Positions 21,833-33,500 of a DNA stretch of 64,000 nt are shown here, piece after piece. This stretch comes from Neurospora intermedia (Eukaryota > Ascomycota > Sordariomycetes > Sordariales > Sordariaceae). The DNA lies in the NCBI GenBank assembly GCA_037102815.1, contig BTPP01000008.1, positions 310,001 through 374,000 of the forward strand, in the 5' to 3' direction. Under the pieces are notes generated by a model. That model did no database searches. It was given only the letters and a program-made list of their open reading frames with translations, and had not been told where the DNA came from. A program made the position numbers and the translations under genes. How positions within the stretch are numbered: position 1 is the first letter of the stretch; each line of letters starts with the position of its first letter.

Positions 21833-24228
21833 ATGGGCTCCTCTTCCCCTGGCTCGACGCCTATCCGGAACTTTGAGTCCCTTACTCCCCAATGCTTTTA
21901 CAGCTATGTCTTTCTTTTTTCCCGTTGTCTCCTTATTATAGCGCTTTCCACCATGGCCGGGATAGCTGGCAGCTTGCTTGGTAACATGACTAAAGCAGGT
22001 GAATCACCAGCTACAAGCCTCGTGGCTCTCATGATCCTGGTATGTTCAACTCCGTTGTTTCTTTCTAACCCTTGAGACGCTAACGAAACCTACAGACATC
22101 TGCTTCACTCCTCTGGTGCCTCTTCTCGCTGTTCGGCTACTCCCGTCGCCACTTTCCCTACAAAGTCACTATCGTCACCGACCTAATTTTCCTCATTGCC
22201 TTTGGTGTTTTCTCGGTCCTCCTCGGCCTTCCCATGCACGATGGCGGTACAAAGTGCCCTCGAGTCAAAGCAGAGGGTGGCTTTGCCCTCCAAGCCGGCC
22301 CATTGGGGGTCCTGAATTTCTCCGGCGAACCAAACGGTCGTGTGTCATGCACGAAAATCTATCTTCTCTGGGTCCTTATGCTGGTTGACTGCGCGTCTTT
22401 CGTCCTAAGCGCTGCCTCAGTCGGGGTTATTGCGTCTAAGGAGACGCAGTCCAACAAAGCACTATGGTGCGCAAGGGCAATGAGTGGTCCGGTGGGTGAC
22501 AGTGACTATCATCGCGGTCCGTCCAACATCTCTGTGGCGGGATTGGAGGAGGTTGTTTCTGGAGCCGAGCGGCAGTTCCAGCCACGGCCGAATATACACG
22601 TCAGGGAACGAAGTCTAGATTCCGGAGACGTAGCTCATGACGATGGCAGGAGCGGCGGTGGTACCTACCACCAAGCAGACACAGTATCTGGAACCCCACA
22701 TCGGGTCGACACGACAAGTAGACTCGGTACGGGCTCAAGCCGGTACGACTGCTCCGCGAGAGTCGAAAGCTCGCTTGGTTCCGGTTTTGGCGACGAAGCG
22801 ACTTCAGGACGATTACTTGGCAACACAGTGCCTCAAGGAGGGAACGACCTGACCAACACCTACAACCACAGTTAGGGACGCGGCGGGGGCGCGGGCGCAT
22901 GGACATCGTCAAGTCGGGAAGGAGCAGCAGGATCAGGGGAGCAGCAGAGTCCCAACCAGAACCAGGGGCAGCAACCACAATGCCGAGCAGAAGGACTTGC
23001 AAACAATCACGAACTCACCACCAAGCCACCACCCAAGCCGATTCCCATTGCCGTTCTCCAAGCGCGCAGTGACGCTCTGGACCAGTTGGAAGGCCAATCA
23101 TCGGCATCCATTGATTTGACTGATGCTCCTTATTACCGAGATCTGTATGCTTACTTTGCTCAACCGAGGAACCCTTCCGGTCCCAGCCCCGGCCCCGGCG
23201 CCGTACCCGATAGTGACAGCCAGGCAACACCGTTCACCAACACCAACCAGTACAATCCACAAGAGCAAACACACAGGAAGTGGAAAAAACAACGCCCCTC
23301 CGGATTTCTATTCCCACCATCCAGCTTCGACATTCCGTCCAGCCCGATCCTCCATCCCTATTCCGTTCCCGATCCTGTATCGACGGTCAAATCCAACATC
23401 TACACCTCCACCCACCACTCAAAAACCACCCCCATCCACCCAACAACCCAAGCACGAACCCAAACACAGACACAAACACCCAGCAGACAACACGACTCCT
23501 ACACCTCCTCCGTCTACTCCAGCCCCTCCAACTACGACAACACCCGGCTCGACCACCGTGACATTCCCTCGCCGGTTGGTCTACAAGACCCTCCACCTCG
23601 CTCTTCTCTAGGCGCCGTCGGGTTGAAGTACAGCTTGCCGCCAAGACCGAGGACGACTTTGCGACTGGTGGGCCAAGAGACTTTGAATAAGTTGGAGGGA
23701 ATAAACGAGGAGAAGGAGAAGGACAAGGGGAGTGCCATTGTGCACATGGACAAGGGGCATGGGAATGCGGTTATTGAGTTGACGGAGATTCCTAGAGGTA
23801 GTTCACCTGCTGTATTGCCGGGTAGGAGGGCACTGGGGGGGACACAGCTCGATGGGCGGACAGAGAGAAAACAGCGAGTGTGGGAGTGGGAGTGGGGGCA
23901 ACGATCGGAACAAGAAGAAGGAAAAACACGGGGTGCTGGAGAGGATAGAGGGGCAAGGGTTACACGATGGCCTGCTGCTGTCTGGGGTGCTGGTTTAGGT
24001 TCATCAGTACATGGACGACGCGATGATAATGGTGATGAGCAGTGCAATACAAGTAGTAAGCATCGTGGCGGCGTTTTCAGAGCTAGGTCAACCAGATTAT
24101 TCTCGACTATTGGAGCTTGGTCGAATGGTATTGACGATGGTAGCAGAAATGATGGGACTTGCCAGCGGGATAGCTATGAACTCCGGTCGGAGCATGACAG
24201 ACTAGGGCACCCGTGGGATATGGTCTAG
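21833..24228 (+). CDS. Four-pass membrane protein with long tail, interrupted by an in-frame TAG
   Basis: Exon 1 is 21833-22039 and exon 2 begins at 22096 (donor GTATGT, acceptor CTACAG, phase 0). Four hydrophobic segments are visible: around YVFLFSRCLLIIALSTMAGI, LVALMIL plus SASLLWCLFSLFGY, TDLIFLIAFGVFSVLLGL, and IYLLWVLMLVDCASFVLSA. This is a MARVEL/tetraspan-like layout of about 120 residues, followed by a polar tail. A TAG at 22873-22875 ends the frame after 328 residues. Beyond it the same frame stays open to 24228 with plausible disordered coding sequence (for example DLTDAPYYRDLYAYFAQPRN). From about 23840 a different plus frame looks more protein-like, ending at 24205. The gene may be 328 residues long, or a longer one carrying a nonsense change and a G-run frame slip, or it may have an unseen intron. 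Function unknown. Confidence 0.6.
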
Positions 24229-25677
24229 ATATAGGACACTATGTGAAGATATAAAAACAGAGAAAGTGATACTTAGTTAAGCGCATGCCCTTTGTAATAC
24301 ATGACCTTTCGTACAAATATTCCATCACCATATCTCCACTGCCTTGACCTGTGAATCCCTCCCCTCTTCACCTCTTTCCCCCTTCCAGTCTCCCACGTGC
24401 CCAAATCAGCGTTCAACAACGTCGTGAGTCCAACTTGTTGCTCATGTCGCCACCGACTTATTTCAACCTCCGATGCACCTCAACTGTTTTCTACCAGACC
24501 ACCGATGGTAGCAGCACCATTGTCCGCTAACGTACTTTATCACCATTCTTTTGCATTGAACCCTGAAGTAACAGTAGTAGTCTGTCACCCACTCCTGATT
24601 CTCCCTCATACTCTTTGCATCATTTCCGTATGATAACGGGCTCGAAGAATTTTGTCTAAAACACGGCCTTGACTTGCTAAACGTATTTTGTACCCTATCG
24701 TGATTGGAAAGAAAAAAAAAAAAAAAAAAAAAAAAAGAAGCCCCCAATCAGAGCACCATATTACACAACGAAGGCAAGTTGAGACATTGTAAGGAGTATC
24801 ACTTTTTGCCTTGACCTCGTCACAAGGATGCGTTACTTGCCCTGTTTACCTGCGTTAAACTAGTGTATTGAGCTAGATTCTCAACGCTACGTAGAGGTAG
24901 GTAGTGTCACGGATTATACGAGCTCTCGGTCGGTATTAAAAGGTCAGTCCAGTCAGTGCACTGAGAGCTATGCGATAATTGCCCAGGGCACTACCATCTG
25001 TGCGCTCTTTGGGAACCTTGAAAAATATTAGTTGGTGACGACCTGCTGATATCAGGGCACTGGGACTTCTTGATAGTTGACGAGCCCTTCCGTAGTAAGG
25101 TAGGGATGGCTTCTGTCAATGTTCCTTTTGCTCCATCGCGTACTTTTTCTTTCTCTGTTTGTGATGAAGTGGTTTATGCCCTAGCGTTGATGCAACGAGA
25201 AAACTGTCCGGAAAAAACCTCAACACTCTTACGCGGTCATTTCCAAGCTGAAAAGGGTGGAAGCCAAACGAGTGATGATGTCTTCGTTGTCCATCAGCAC
25301 CCTACTCGGCGTCGTTTCGGCGTCGTGTACTTCTGTCTTTTTTTGTGAAAATGGCTCGTATACTCGTAGCATGTCGCTGCGTTTCACTCAGTTAGCATTG
25401 ATTTTAGATGATATCTTGGTGTGGGCTAGGATAGCGGCCTGCTACTCAAGGTAATCAGAACTATGATTGATCGCTACGTACCTATACTTCATGTAACCTG
25501 TTGCTCAATGCTGCATCCGTTGGAGAAAAAAAAAACCAATTCGCTGTCATATCCTAATGCCTAATCCAACATCCAGCCAACTAATTCAACTCGTTCTGTA
25601 TTCTTCCACAATGGTGAATTGGGGTAGAGGCATGCTGATAGCCATGTACGGCCCCATGGGACAACACTGTCCGCCTT
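24229..25677. other. Intergenic region with a long A run
   Basis: No supported gene. An A run of about 26 lies at 24712-24737, and a TAGG run sits near 24893. Confidence 0.6.
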
Positions 25678-26135
25678 TTAGCCCATCACAGCCTCACTTT
25701 GGTCGAGACCGGAATTGAAGATCGAGCGGAGGAATAACAAACCTTCCATCAGGCCGACTTCCATTTCATTCAACCGATTAACCCTCGTCTCAAGAACCTG
25801 GTGTGGACACCTCTGAAAAGAGAAGGCAGATTTGGGCAGCCACGCAGTTCTTCTTGAATTCCCGGGTCTCCAAACTTCCACCGTGCCAAAAAGAAAAAGA
25901 TGCCCCCAAACACGGCAACGGTGACGAATGCTAGAAGGTAGAACCCAAGACCGACATCAAGATTGGCGTCAGTGTCCACGTAAGTGAGTTCGAATGTGTC
26001 CAAATCCATATTGAGAAATGCTTGGAGGACGTAATCGACAGCTTGGTGGTAGGCGGTGTCCTCACGACAAGCGAAATCCAGTACGCTGGTTATTGCAGAG
26101 ATAACAAAAGAGAAAGTAACCGATGCGGCGCGCAT
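25678..26135 (-). CDS. Small two-pass membrane protein, possibly the end of a larger gene
   Basis: An open frame of 121 codons on the minus strand, with the stop next to 25678. Two hydrophobic segments are visible: ASVTFSFVISAITSVLDF near residues 4-21 and GFYLLAFVTVAVFGGIFFFLARW near residues 64-86. The acidic stretch between them has a DLDTFELTYVDTDANLDVG pattern, like the second half of fungal four-pass (SUR7/claudin-like) membrane proteins. The frame stays open upstream of the ATG to an acceptor-like CCATTAG near 26184, so an upstream exon is possible, but I could not find one in phase. Function unknown; it could be a remnant. Confidence 0.4.
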
Positions 26136-26589
26136 CGTTAACCTGACTGCGCGAATGAAGGACCTTATCGGGAAGAACTAATGGGGCCGGTTACAGTGTG
26201 AGCATATTCTGAGGAGTCGTAGCTGAGGTGAAGGTCCATACCATGGTGCGACCTTGAGAACCGGTCTCTCCGATATCATGCTGTGGTGAAGTGTTGGATA
26301 AAATCGAGGAATGCTGATATTTTCATATGCTGCGTTATGTTGTGTGTTGAATACGTGACTGTCGTATACTGATACAGCGCGGGAATGATTTGCATTCAAG
26401 GCGGTCATACAAAAGAAAAAAGAATTCATGAAACGCAGAACGGACTTCGCGTTGCTCTCCCGGTCCTCGCGAGTGTCCTGTAGCCGGACTGGTGCAAAAT
26501 CAAGCAGGCGGGGTGTTTGGGCGGCATATCGGCCGGCCAGCCAGACAGCCAACACTCTCTTCCTGTCTGAAACCCGAGCTGGCACTTTC
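26136..26589. other. Spacer between the small membrane ORF and the SWIM/RING gene
   Basis: It contains the 3' end of the SWIM/RING gene and the upstream region of the small membrane ORF. An open minus-strand frame here is a shadow of the SWIM/RING gene in another frame. Confidence 0.5.
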
Positions 26590-27587
26590 TCAATAATACC
26601 GGTACCGTCTGCTCCTATTGCCATAGTTGTAGTACCCTGACCGTGACCCCCCATAATAGTACGTGCTGGTATCTCGCACTTGGCTAATCCCCAACTGGTC
26701 AGCAACATTCACGTATCCTTCCGAGGTTGGCCTCCCCTTCTTGATCATCTTGATCAAGTCATCGTCGCCTTCCCAGACACTCCTGCAGTATGGGCAAGTG
26801 ACGTCGGCCTTGGATCCACCGGACTGCTTCCGTTTTGTAGCCGCCCACATCTCGAAGCACTCCTTGTGAACGTTCTGGCCGCATGCCGCCCGGCACCAAA
26901 CAATTTCCTCGGGCTTGTGTACCTCCATCTCGTTAAAACAGATGGGGCAATCCCCTTCAATCGGCTTCCTCCTCTTGTCTCCTTCGCCTGTTGTGAGACT
27001 GTCACCGTCCCCTTCCACGATCGGAGGGGCATTGCTAAAGATGTCTTCGAGCTCGCAGCTTAGCAGTGCCAGTTGGTAGACATATTCGTACTTGGCACGC
27101 AGTACTCGGGCCAGTACGTAAATGATGTGCTTGCACTGCTCATTCTTCTCACCCATGGGGCAGGTGCATGTTGGCTGTCGGGCAATTGTCACGGTGTAGA
27201 TATTGCCTGTCGAACCTGCAATTTCCACCTCCTCTTCGAAGCCTTCCAAGCTGTCCCATACGGGTATGCGTTTACGCGAGAGGACAAAAAATCGTTGAGT
27301 TGTGGCTCGTTCGTAGATGACAGCAAATGCTTGGGGTGCTTTGTCACGGAATCTGGGTGGGAGTCAGCTAGCAGTCCAACTTGAGGATTTGAGGACCGAG
27401 GGAAAGCATCCGCATGGGGTGGCTGTGCGTACCTGCGTAGTCGCTTCTCTTCCGTGGCCAGGGCTAACTCGTCCTTCTTGGACTTCTTTGAGGATGTAGC
27501 TACTTGTTTGGTATCTGAAATAGTGGTGGGTTCATCATCGACTTGCTTCCTCTTTCTGCTTGAGGCGGCCGTGTTGCCTGTGCCCAT
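26590..27587 (-). CDS. SWIM and RING zinc-finger protein
   Basis: Two exons, 27587-27433 and 27352-26590. The 80-bp intron has donor GTACGC, branch CTGAC and acceptor CCCAG; 305 residues. The N-terminus is basic and Lys-rich (SSRKRKQVDDE, SSKKSKKDE), a likely nuclear signal. A SWIM zinc finger uses C114, C116, C125 and H127 (CxC...CxH within PTCTCPMGEKNEQCKHI). A RING finger spans about residues 187-241: CPIC, WCRAACGQNVHKEC, then CPYC. The C-terminus is Tyr/Gly/Arg-rich and repetitive (STYYYGGSRSGYYNYGNRSR). SWIM-plus-RING proteins such as vertebrate ZSWIM2 are E3 ubiquitin ligases; E3 activity here is inferred from the RING alone. The substrate is unknown. It is the last intact gene before the AT-rich island. 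Confidence 0.88.
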
Positions 27588-28140
27588 TGCTGCGATCTGG
27601 TGAGATGACAATATTGCCGAAGAAAGGAAAGAGCCGTGTTGGGATACTTCCAATTGTCTCCTATCCAAGAGAAACAATCCAAGATGTGAGAGGAGGTGGA
27701 AGGGTGACAGAGTGTCCGCTGCCGGATGGATGATAACGAGGAGGGAAAACTGGATGCAGTGGCGAAGGCCATCAAGGTCCCCGTGCAGAGAGCTCCCTTG
27801 GTTGTTGACCTGTCACAGCGGATGCCCGATGCACGTTAAAGCGCCAGGTCAGCTGATTCACAGCGGTACATGCAAGTACCCAGGTACCTTCCCCGCTAAC
27901 AGTTAGCGGTTGTCTTCCACGGACGGCACTTATACGGGCCTCAGATTTCGGGACGTATAGCTCAGGCGACCCCCCCCCATGTCGGACCCATAAATTTTTT
28001 TATATATATAACCCTATCCCTAATAACACATGCATTAACGTGCAACGTACAGAGTACCTGGAAGTACTTCGTATTATTGCATTTTTACAAAGCACGGGTC
28101 ACGCCAAGTACATCCTATTCAGCAGTGAAATAACCCGATC
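27588..28140. other. Promoter of the SWIM/RING gene and left edge of the AT-rich island
   Basis: Balanced composition to about 27990, then AT-rich. An 11-C-containing edge sequence (AGGCGACCCCCC at 27964) marks the change and is repeated in inverted form at the right edge. Sequence from 28020 to 28140 is still not heavily mutated. No gene seen other than the SWIM/RING promoter. Confidence 0.55.
27965..27989 (+). repeat. Left-edge sequence of the AT-rich island, inverted match at right edge
   Basis: GGCGACCCCCC, preceded by A, occurs here. The reverse complement occurs at the right edge (57261-57272), and both are followed inward by a weaker GGACCC/GGTCCC match. It could be the terminal inverted repeat of a large insertion, or chance in a C-rich sequence. 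Confidence 0.45.
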
Positions 28141-30147
28141 GGCATATTGTAACCTTCAGCATATTTATAGTAAATAGCGTAAATAGAAGGGGTTACTAAG
28201 TACTTATATACTATTTTATAATATCGCCTATAGTTAAAATTTACTTATAGGAAGTTTATTAATATAAAGTAATAATTATATATTGTCCGTTTATATTGCC
28301 GGTTATATTCTCGGATATACTATTATACTTATATAGATTATTTATTCGTATAAACTATCTGAATAGCGCTTTTATACTACTATAGAATATTTCGAATATA
28401 ATTCTTAAATATTTAAAAATATAGGTTTAAATTGATATATATAATAGTATAGGCTTTTGGGGGTTGGATTCTTTATATACAAAATTAAATGTAAAGTATA
28501 TATAAAGTATATACAAAGCCGTTATAAAATGTTTGCAAAATATTTGTAAAGTATTTATAAAGTATTTATATAATTTTAATTAATAATTGGATATACTAGC
28601 CCTAATATAAATTTAAGTATATAAAAAGATTATATTCTCTCCTTTCCTTTCATTACTATTTCCTTCCTTACTTTTATTTTATCCTTCTCAATTTCTACTC
28701 ATTATAGGTAATATAAGGGGTAATACGTCCTTCTTTTCTTATATTCTTCTTATAATTAACTATTTATTAATATTAGTACTATTTAAATATATTAGAGGGT
28801 ATCCCTCTGGAATTATTTATTAAGGATTAGAATACTCTAATTAGTATAAAGAGTTTAAATTTCGACGTTATAAACTTTAAGGAAATATAAACTATTAATA
28901 CGGTTATAGTATTAGATTTGTAAAATAAGGAAGAAGGTTTACAATTACTCGGCGAATCGGTCTTCAATATTACTTTTAATCTAGATTTAGGTATATATAT
29001 ACCTTTGGACGATAATATTATACTAATTCTACCCTAAACTATCTAATTAATTACTTATACTTTTTCCGACCTCGGTGAAGGGAATTGGGTCTAATAATTT
29101 CGAACTAAATATTTCGTATATTATTATAATTTCCCGAACTTTCTCGAAGATAATATTAGGGGGTTGGGTATTGTATATATATATATAATTAAAAAAATAA
29201 ATCCTATTGAGGTAAGGAATTAGCGGGATTAGGTAAGTTTTTATATAATTTTTACTTTACTTTATATTAATTTTACTAACGGATTAATAATAGGTCTAAT
29301 AGTATTAGGCTTCCGCTTATAGCGAAAGCGAATATAAATCTATTTGCTACCCTTTTTTTAGTTAAGCGGAATTTAATTATATTAGGAAAGATTGTACTAG
29401 TATAAAGATTTACTCTCGTTTTTATCCTCGTATTTAAAAGGCAATTAACGATAGAAGGAGCGTAAACGATATTTTATAATTGTAGTATAATATACGGGAG
29501 GAGCTTATAAATAAATAATATTTATAGAACTAGAATATAAAGTAGGTTATAGTATTATAGTTCGTCGAACTTCTTTACAATTATAAAAACCCGAATATTA
29601 CGAAAGTAAAGTGCGGAACTCCTAAAGAAAATTATTATTTAATTGCTTTTAAAAGTTTTATAGATTTAATTTTACCCTAAATTAATTAAAGTATATATTG
29701 ATAATTATTATTATTTAAATAATAAAGTATATTATATATAGTATTAAGTATTAATATTAGAGAATAAAGTTTAAATTATATTAAGGAAAGTATTTCTTTC
29801 TATTTTATAAGGACGCTAATAGGTAATTGTATTAGGATTTAGTTATAGAGGTTTTATAGAATTATAATAGAAGAGGGTAGGTAATTATAATTAGTTTTGG
29901 GTATAAGGAGAGTGAAAATAACTTTTGTATAGAGATTATCCGGAATAAATCGAAGAGAAAATGCTATAATAGGTTCCCTTTCCCTCTATCTTTACTATAA
30001 TTTATCCAAGCCTAATTTAGGGCTTAATTAGTACTATATAATATTTAATTAATATACCGCCTAGCCTAAGGGTATAATATATTTTCGATTCTATATAAGT
30101 TATAAATAGCTAATATTTTTACTAAGTTCGCTTCGAAATTCTTATAT
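28140..30147. repeat. RIP-degraded DNA left of the LTR element, family unknown
   Basis: Strongly AT-rich sequence with no recognisable domain. Short direct repeats of AAAGTATWTATAAAGTAT type occur at 28485-28570. It may be an older element or mutated flank. Confidence 0.5.
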
Positions 30148-30540
30148 TGTATTAGGGGACGAATCCGCCTTCCCCTAGGTCTATATACACTGGGCTGTAC
30201 TGAGCCGAATCCGGCTCAGTGCAGCCCAATATAATATAGAGTAGGTATAGATAGTTATAGAAGGATCCGTTTTAATAACGGATTCCTCTCTTCAATTAAT
30301 TATTATCTACAATTAGAAGTTCTTGTTTAGTAATACTATTTATTAATATAAAATCTAAATTACAATTAATTGTAGTTCCTCAAGATGAATCCGTCACTCA
30401 ATAACGAATCCGCTACGTATTAATCCCTTTAACGAATCCGTTACCTACCGGATTCTTTTCTTAAAACGAATCCGTTAGTAATAAATCTGTTACTTAGTAG
30501 TATAATAACTACAATCTCAACTCCCTATAATACTATAATA
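30148..30540 (+). repeat. 5' LTR of the Gypsy-type fossil
   Basis: Aligns along its whole length with 41192-41584. It contains a strong hairpin at 30191-30228 (stem of 17, one mismatch) and about five copies of an ACGAATCCGTTA-like motif in its right half. The left (outer) half has kept more C and G than the matching part of the 3' copy. The exact ends are uncertain by a few bases. Confidence 0.85.
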
Positions 30541-33500
30541 AATAATTTCTATAGTTTTAGAATCGAATTAATCTTTTACCTCTTTATTATTACCTATAAA
30601 TTATCCTTCATCCGTACTATATTTCTTCATCCCCCCGGAATCGCGTCCCGTAATAATAAGTAAAATAGCGTTTATTTAGATAAAAGCCGATACTAAGAGA
30701 GCCGATAGTCTCTATAGATTATACGAATAATATTCTTATTACCCTATATAAGTAGATATCAATAGCTATAATATTAGAGCCCTCGATTATTATAGAAGAA
30801 TTTAGTACTAATCTAATAATTATATTAAATATACTACCGAAAACGAACCTTTTAATAATAGCGATAATTCTATCCGCTTTCCCTATTAGATTACCGACTA
30901 TAAAATACTTAAGAAATATCTTTACTCCATCCTTATAAAATATAATAAATTCGTTGTTAATATATAAATTAATTAGACTCTTATTATTTAAAATATAAGA
31001 AATAAAGTAATTAGGACAAATGCAAGGGAAATAGCTTTAACCCTATATTAAACTAAGCCTTTTTATTTAATAGACTAAATCTAAAATATTAAAAATGAAG
31101 GAAAAGAGGTCTAATTGTAATTAGGGGTAAACCTTTTACCTTCTAGTAGCCTAATTTATTTTACTAATATCGAATAAATACGAATCGATTTTATATAATT
31201 TAGTACGTCCGTTAGAAAGTATTTAAAGGATTTTATATATATTCGAAGTCGATTAAGTATAATAAGAATTACTCGGAGAATTCTTTTCGAAGGACCTAAT
31301 CCTAAGAAGGAGACGGATCTGGCGCTATACTAAATATTACTAATAATATTTTAAGTATTGCTAATTATAATAGTATAATTAAATTTAATATTAGTTCCGG
31401 TATTTTAATCCCTTATCGATATTGTATTGGTAATTATATACCCAATTTATAAATTAATAGCCTAGCCTACTATAAAAGTCCAATTTTATTTAAAGAATAC
31501 TAAAGAAGACCGTTAAATTACTTAGAGGATTAAATCCTAAACTAATTTAACCGTTTCTTTACTTTCGCTATACTTTTAAACGAAATACTAAACTTTATTA
31601 TTTTCTATTACAATAAAAATATTTGAAATATACCTTCCTAAATCTTTTAATAATAAATATTAACGTTCTACTATTAAAGTAATATTATAGAAAATTAAAG
31701 TATAAATTAATACTAAATTTAATACCTTTATACTTAATATAAAAAAAAGTAATTCTAATATTATAATAAAAGATTATCTATTTAATAATTCTACTATCCC
31801 TAGTAAATTATTTAATACTTTTAATAAAATAAATATTAAAAGAGAAATTTTTATTAAACTATCGACGGATCCGGCTATACTTAAGACTGAAAATAAAATT
31901 AGCGAATTTATTATTCGCCCGGCTAGAATAAGCGTTAGAAACGCTAACCTTAAAGCTAAATATTATAATAATATTCCTATAAGTATTTCTACTACCCTTA
32001 TTGCTTATAGAAGCTTCGTGCCCCTAGGAGCTAATTAAAATATATTATTATTTAGGATTCCCCTAAGTTTTCCTCCTAGCGGTTTCTTCCCCGGATTCTA
32101 ATAACTAAATAATACTATAAAGTAATTCGGATATGCCTATCCCTACGGAATTATATACTTACTTTATAATTATTTAATATATTTCTATTTAAGATAGGGA
32201 ATAGGCTTATATAAATATTTAAATATTCCTAACTACCTAATTAATTTCCCTACCGGTCTATTAACCCCTTTAATTAGATTTAGAAGAAGAAGCGGCGGCG
32301 GTAATAGAAGACCGCTTTATTAGGGAATTACCGGCGCCCCTAGCGATTCTAACGATCCTAATAGCCTTAAGAATTCTTATAGCGGAGGATAGGCCCCAAT
32401 ACTTCTATTCTAAAGTCTTAACTTTTTAAATAGAAAACCTTCTAACGGTCTATTATATATAGCCCTAGGCTATTATAGCGTCGGTCCCCCTAGCAACGTC
32501 CAAATTATAGATAATAATTAGAAATCGTAGGAAATTAGTATATTTTAGCCTAATACCTTTTATAATAAGTATTAAAGGTTCAATATATTTTATTTAAAAA
32601 AGGTTTTATACTATTAAAACTTCTTTAATTAGGAAGTAAATTATCGGGTAAATACAATAAACGGCCCTAAATACTTCCCGAAAATATTTTCTTACTTTTA
32701 AAATTTATTAAAGGGCGAAATAATAATTTAGTAAATTATAGAATTATTAACCAAAGACTATAAAACTTATACTAAATTATTCGAAATCTTACTTTAATTA
32801 ATAAATAAATAATTTAAAATTAATTTTATTAAAGTAACTTTATAGTTATAGAAGAACTAATTTACTAAGGTACGTAATACCCGTAAAAAGTCTATTCGTA
32901 TCTTCGCCGATTATTTATTCCGCTATATTTAGAAATAAAGTAATATTACTAATTATTAATAATTATACTATCTCTATATTAATTTATATTCTAATTTGAA
33001 AAGTCTATTAAATAAATTATTTATAAATAATATTAAAGAATAGTATTTACGCTTTATAAATAAGAAAGTAGGGATATAATAGGAGGCGTTCTAAAAATAA
33101 TGTATTAAACTAATTATTTATTTCGAATATAAGAACGAAAAAGTTGCTAAAAATTATAATAAAGAAGCTATATATTAAGGAGAATTTGGCTCTTATCGGA
33201 AAAATTCGTTATACGGATATTATTCTTCTTAGGGTTGCGGTAAAAGATATTAGAATTAAAATTCGGGCGAGTAATGCTAATAGAGTAAACGAAATAAAGA
33301 GGAAGATAATTGTAGGTAGGACGATTATTGTTAAGGAAATAACGGTTGTAATAATTAATACTAGGAATACTTTTATTAGTAAAAAATTAATAGTAATAGT
33401 AATTTATACTTTAAAAACTATTATTATTTCTATAAGGATGCACCTAATTTAAAGAAAAAAGTTAAGGAATTTAAGGAGTTTAACTATATTATTATTAATA

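Noticed and set aside
28011-28023. Telomere-like CCCTATCCCTAA
   Set aside because: Only two imperfect units of the CCCTAA repeat; easily chance in AT/C-rich sequence and not evidence of a former chromosome end.
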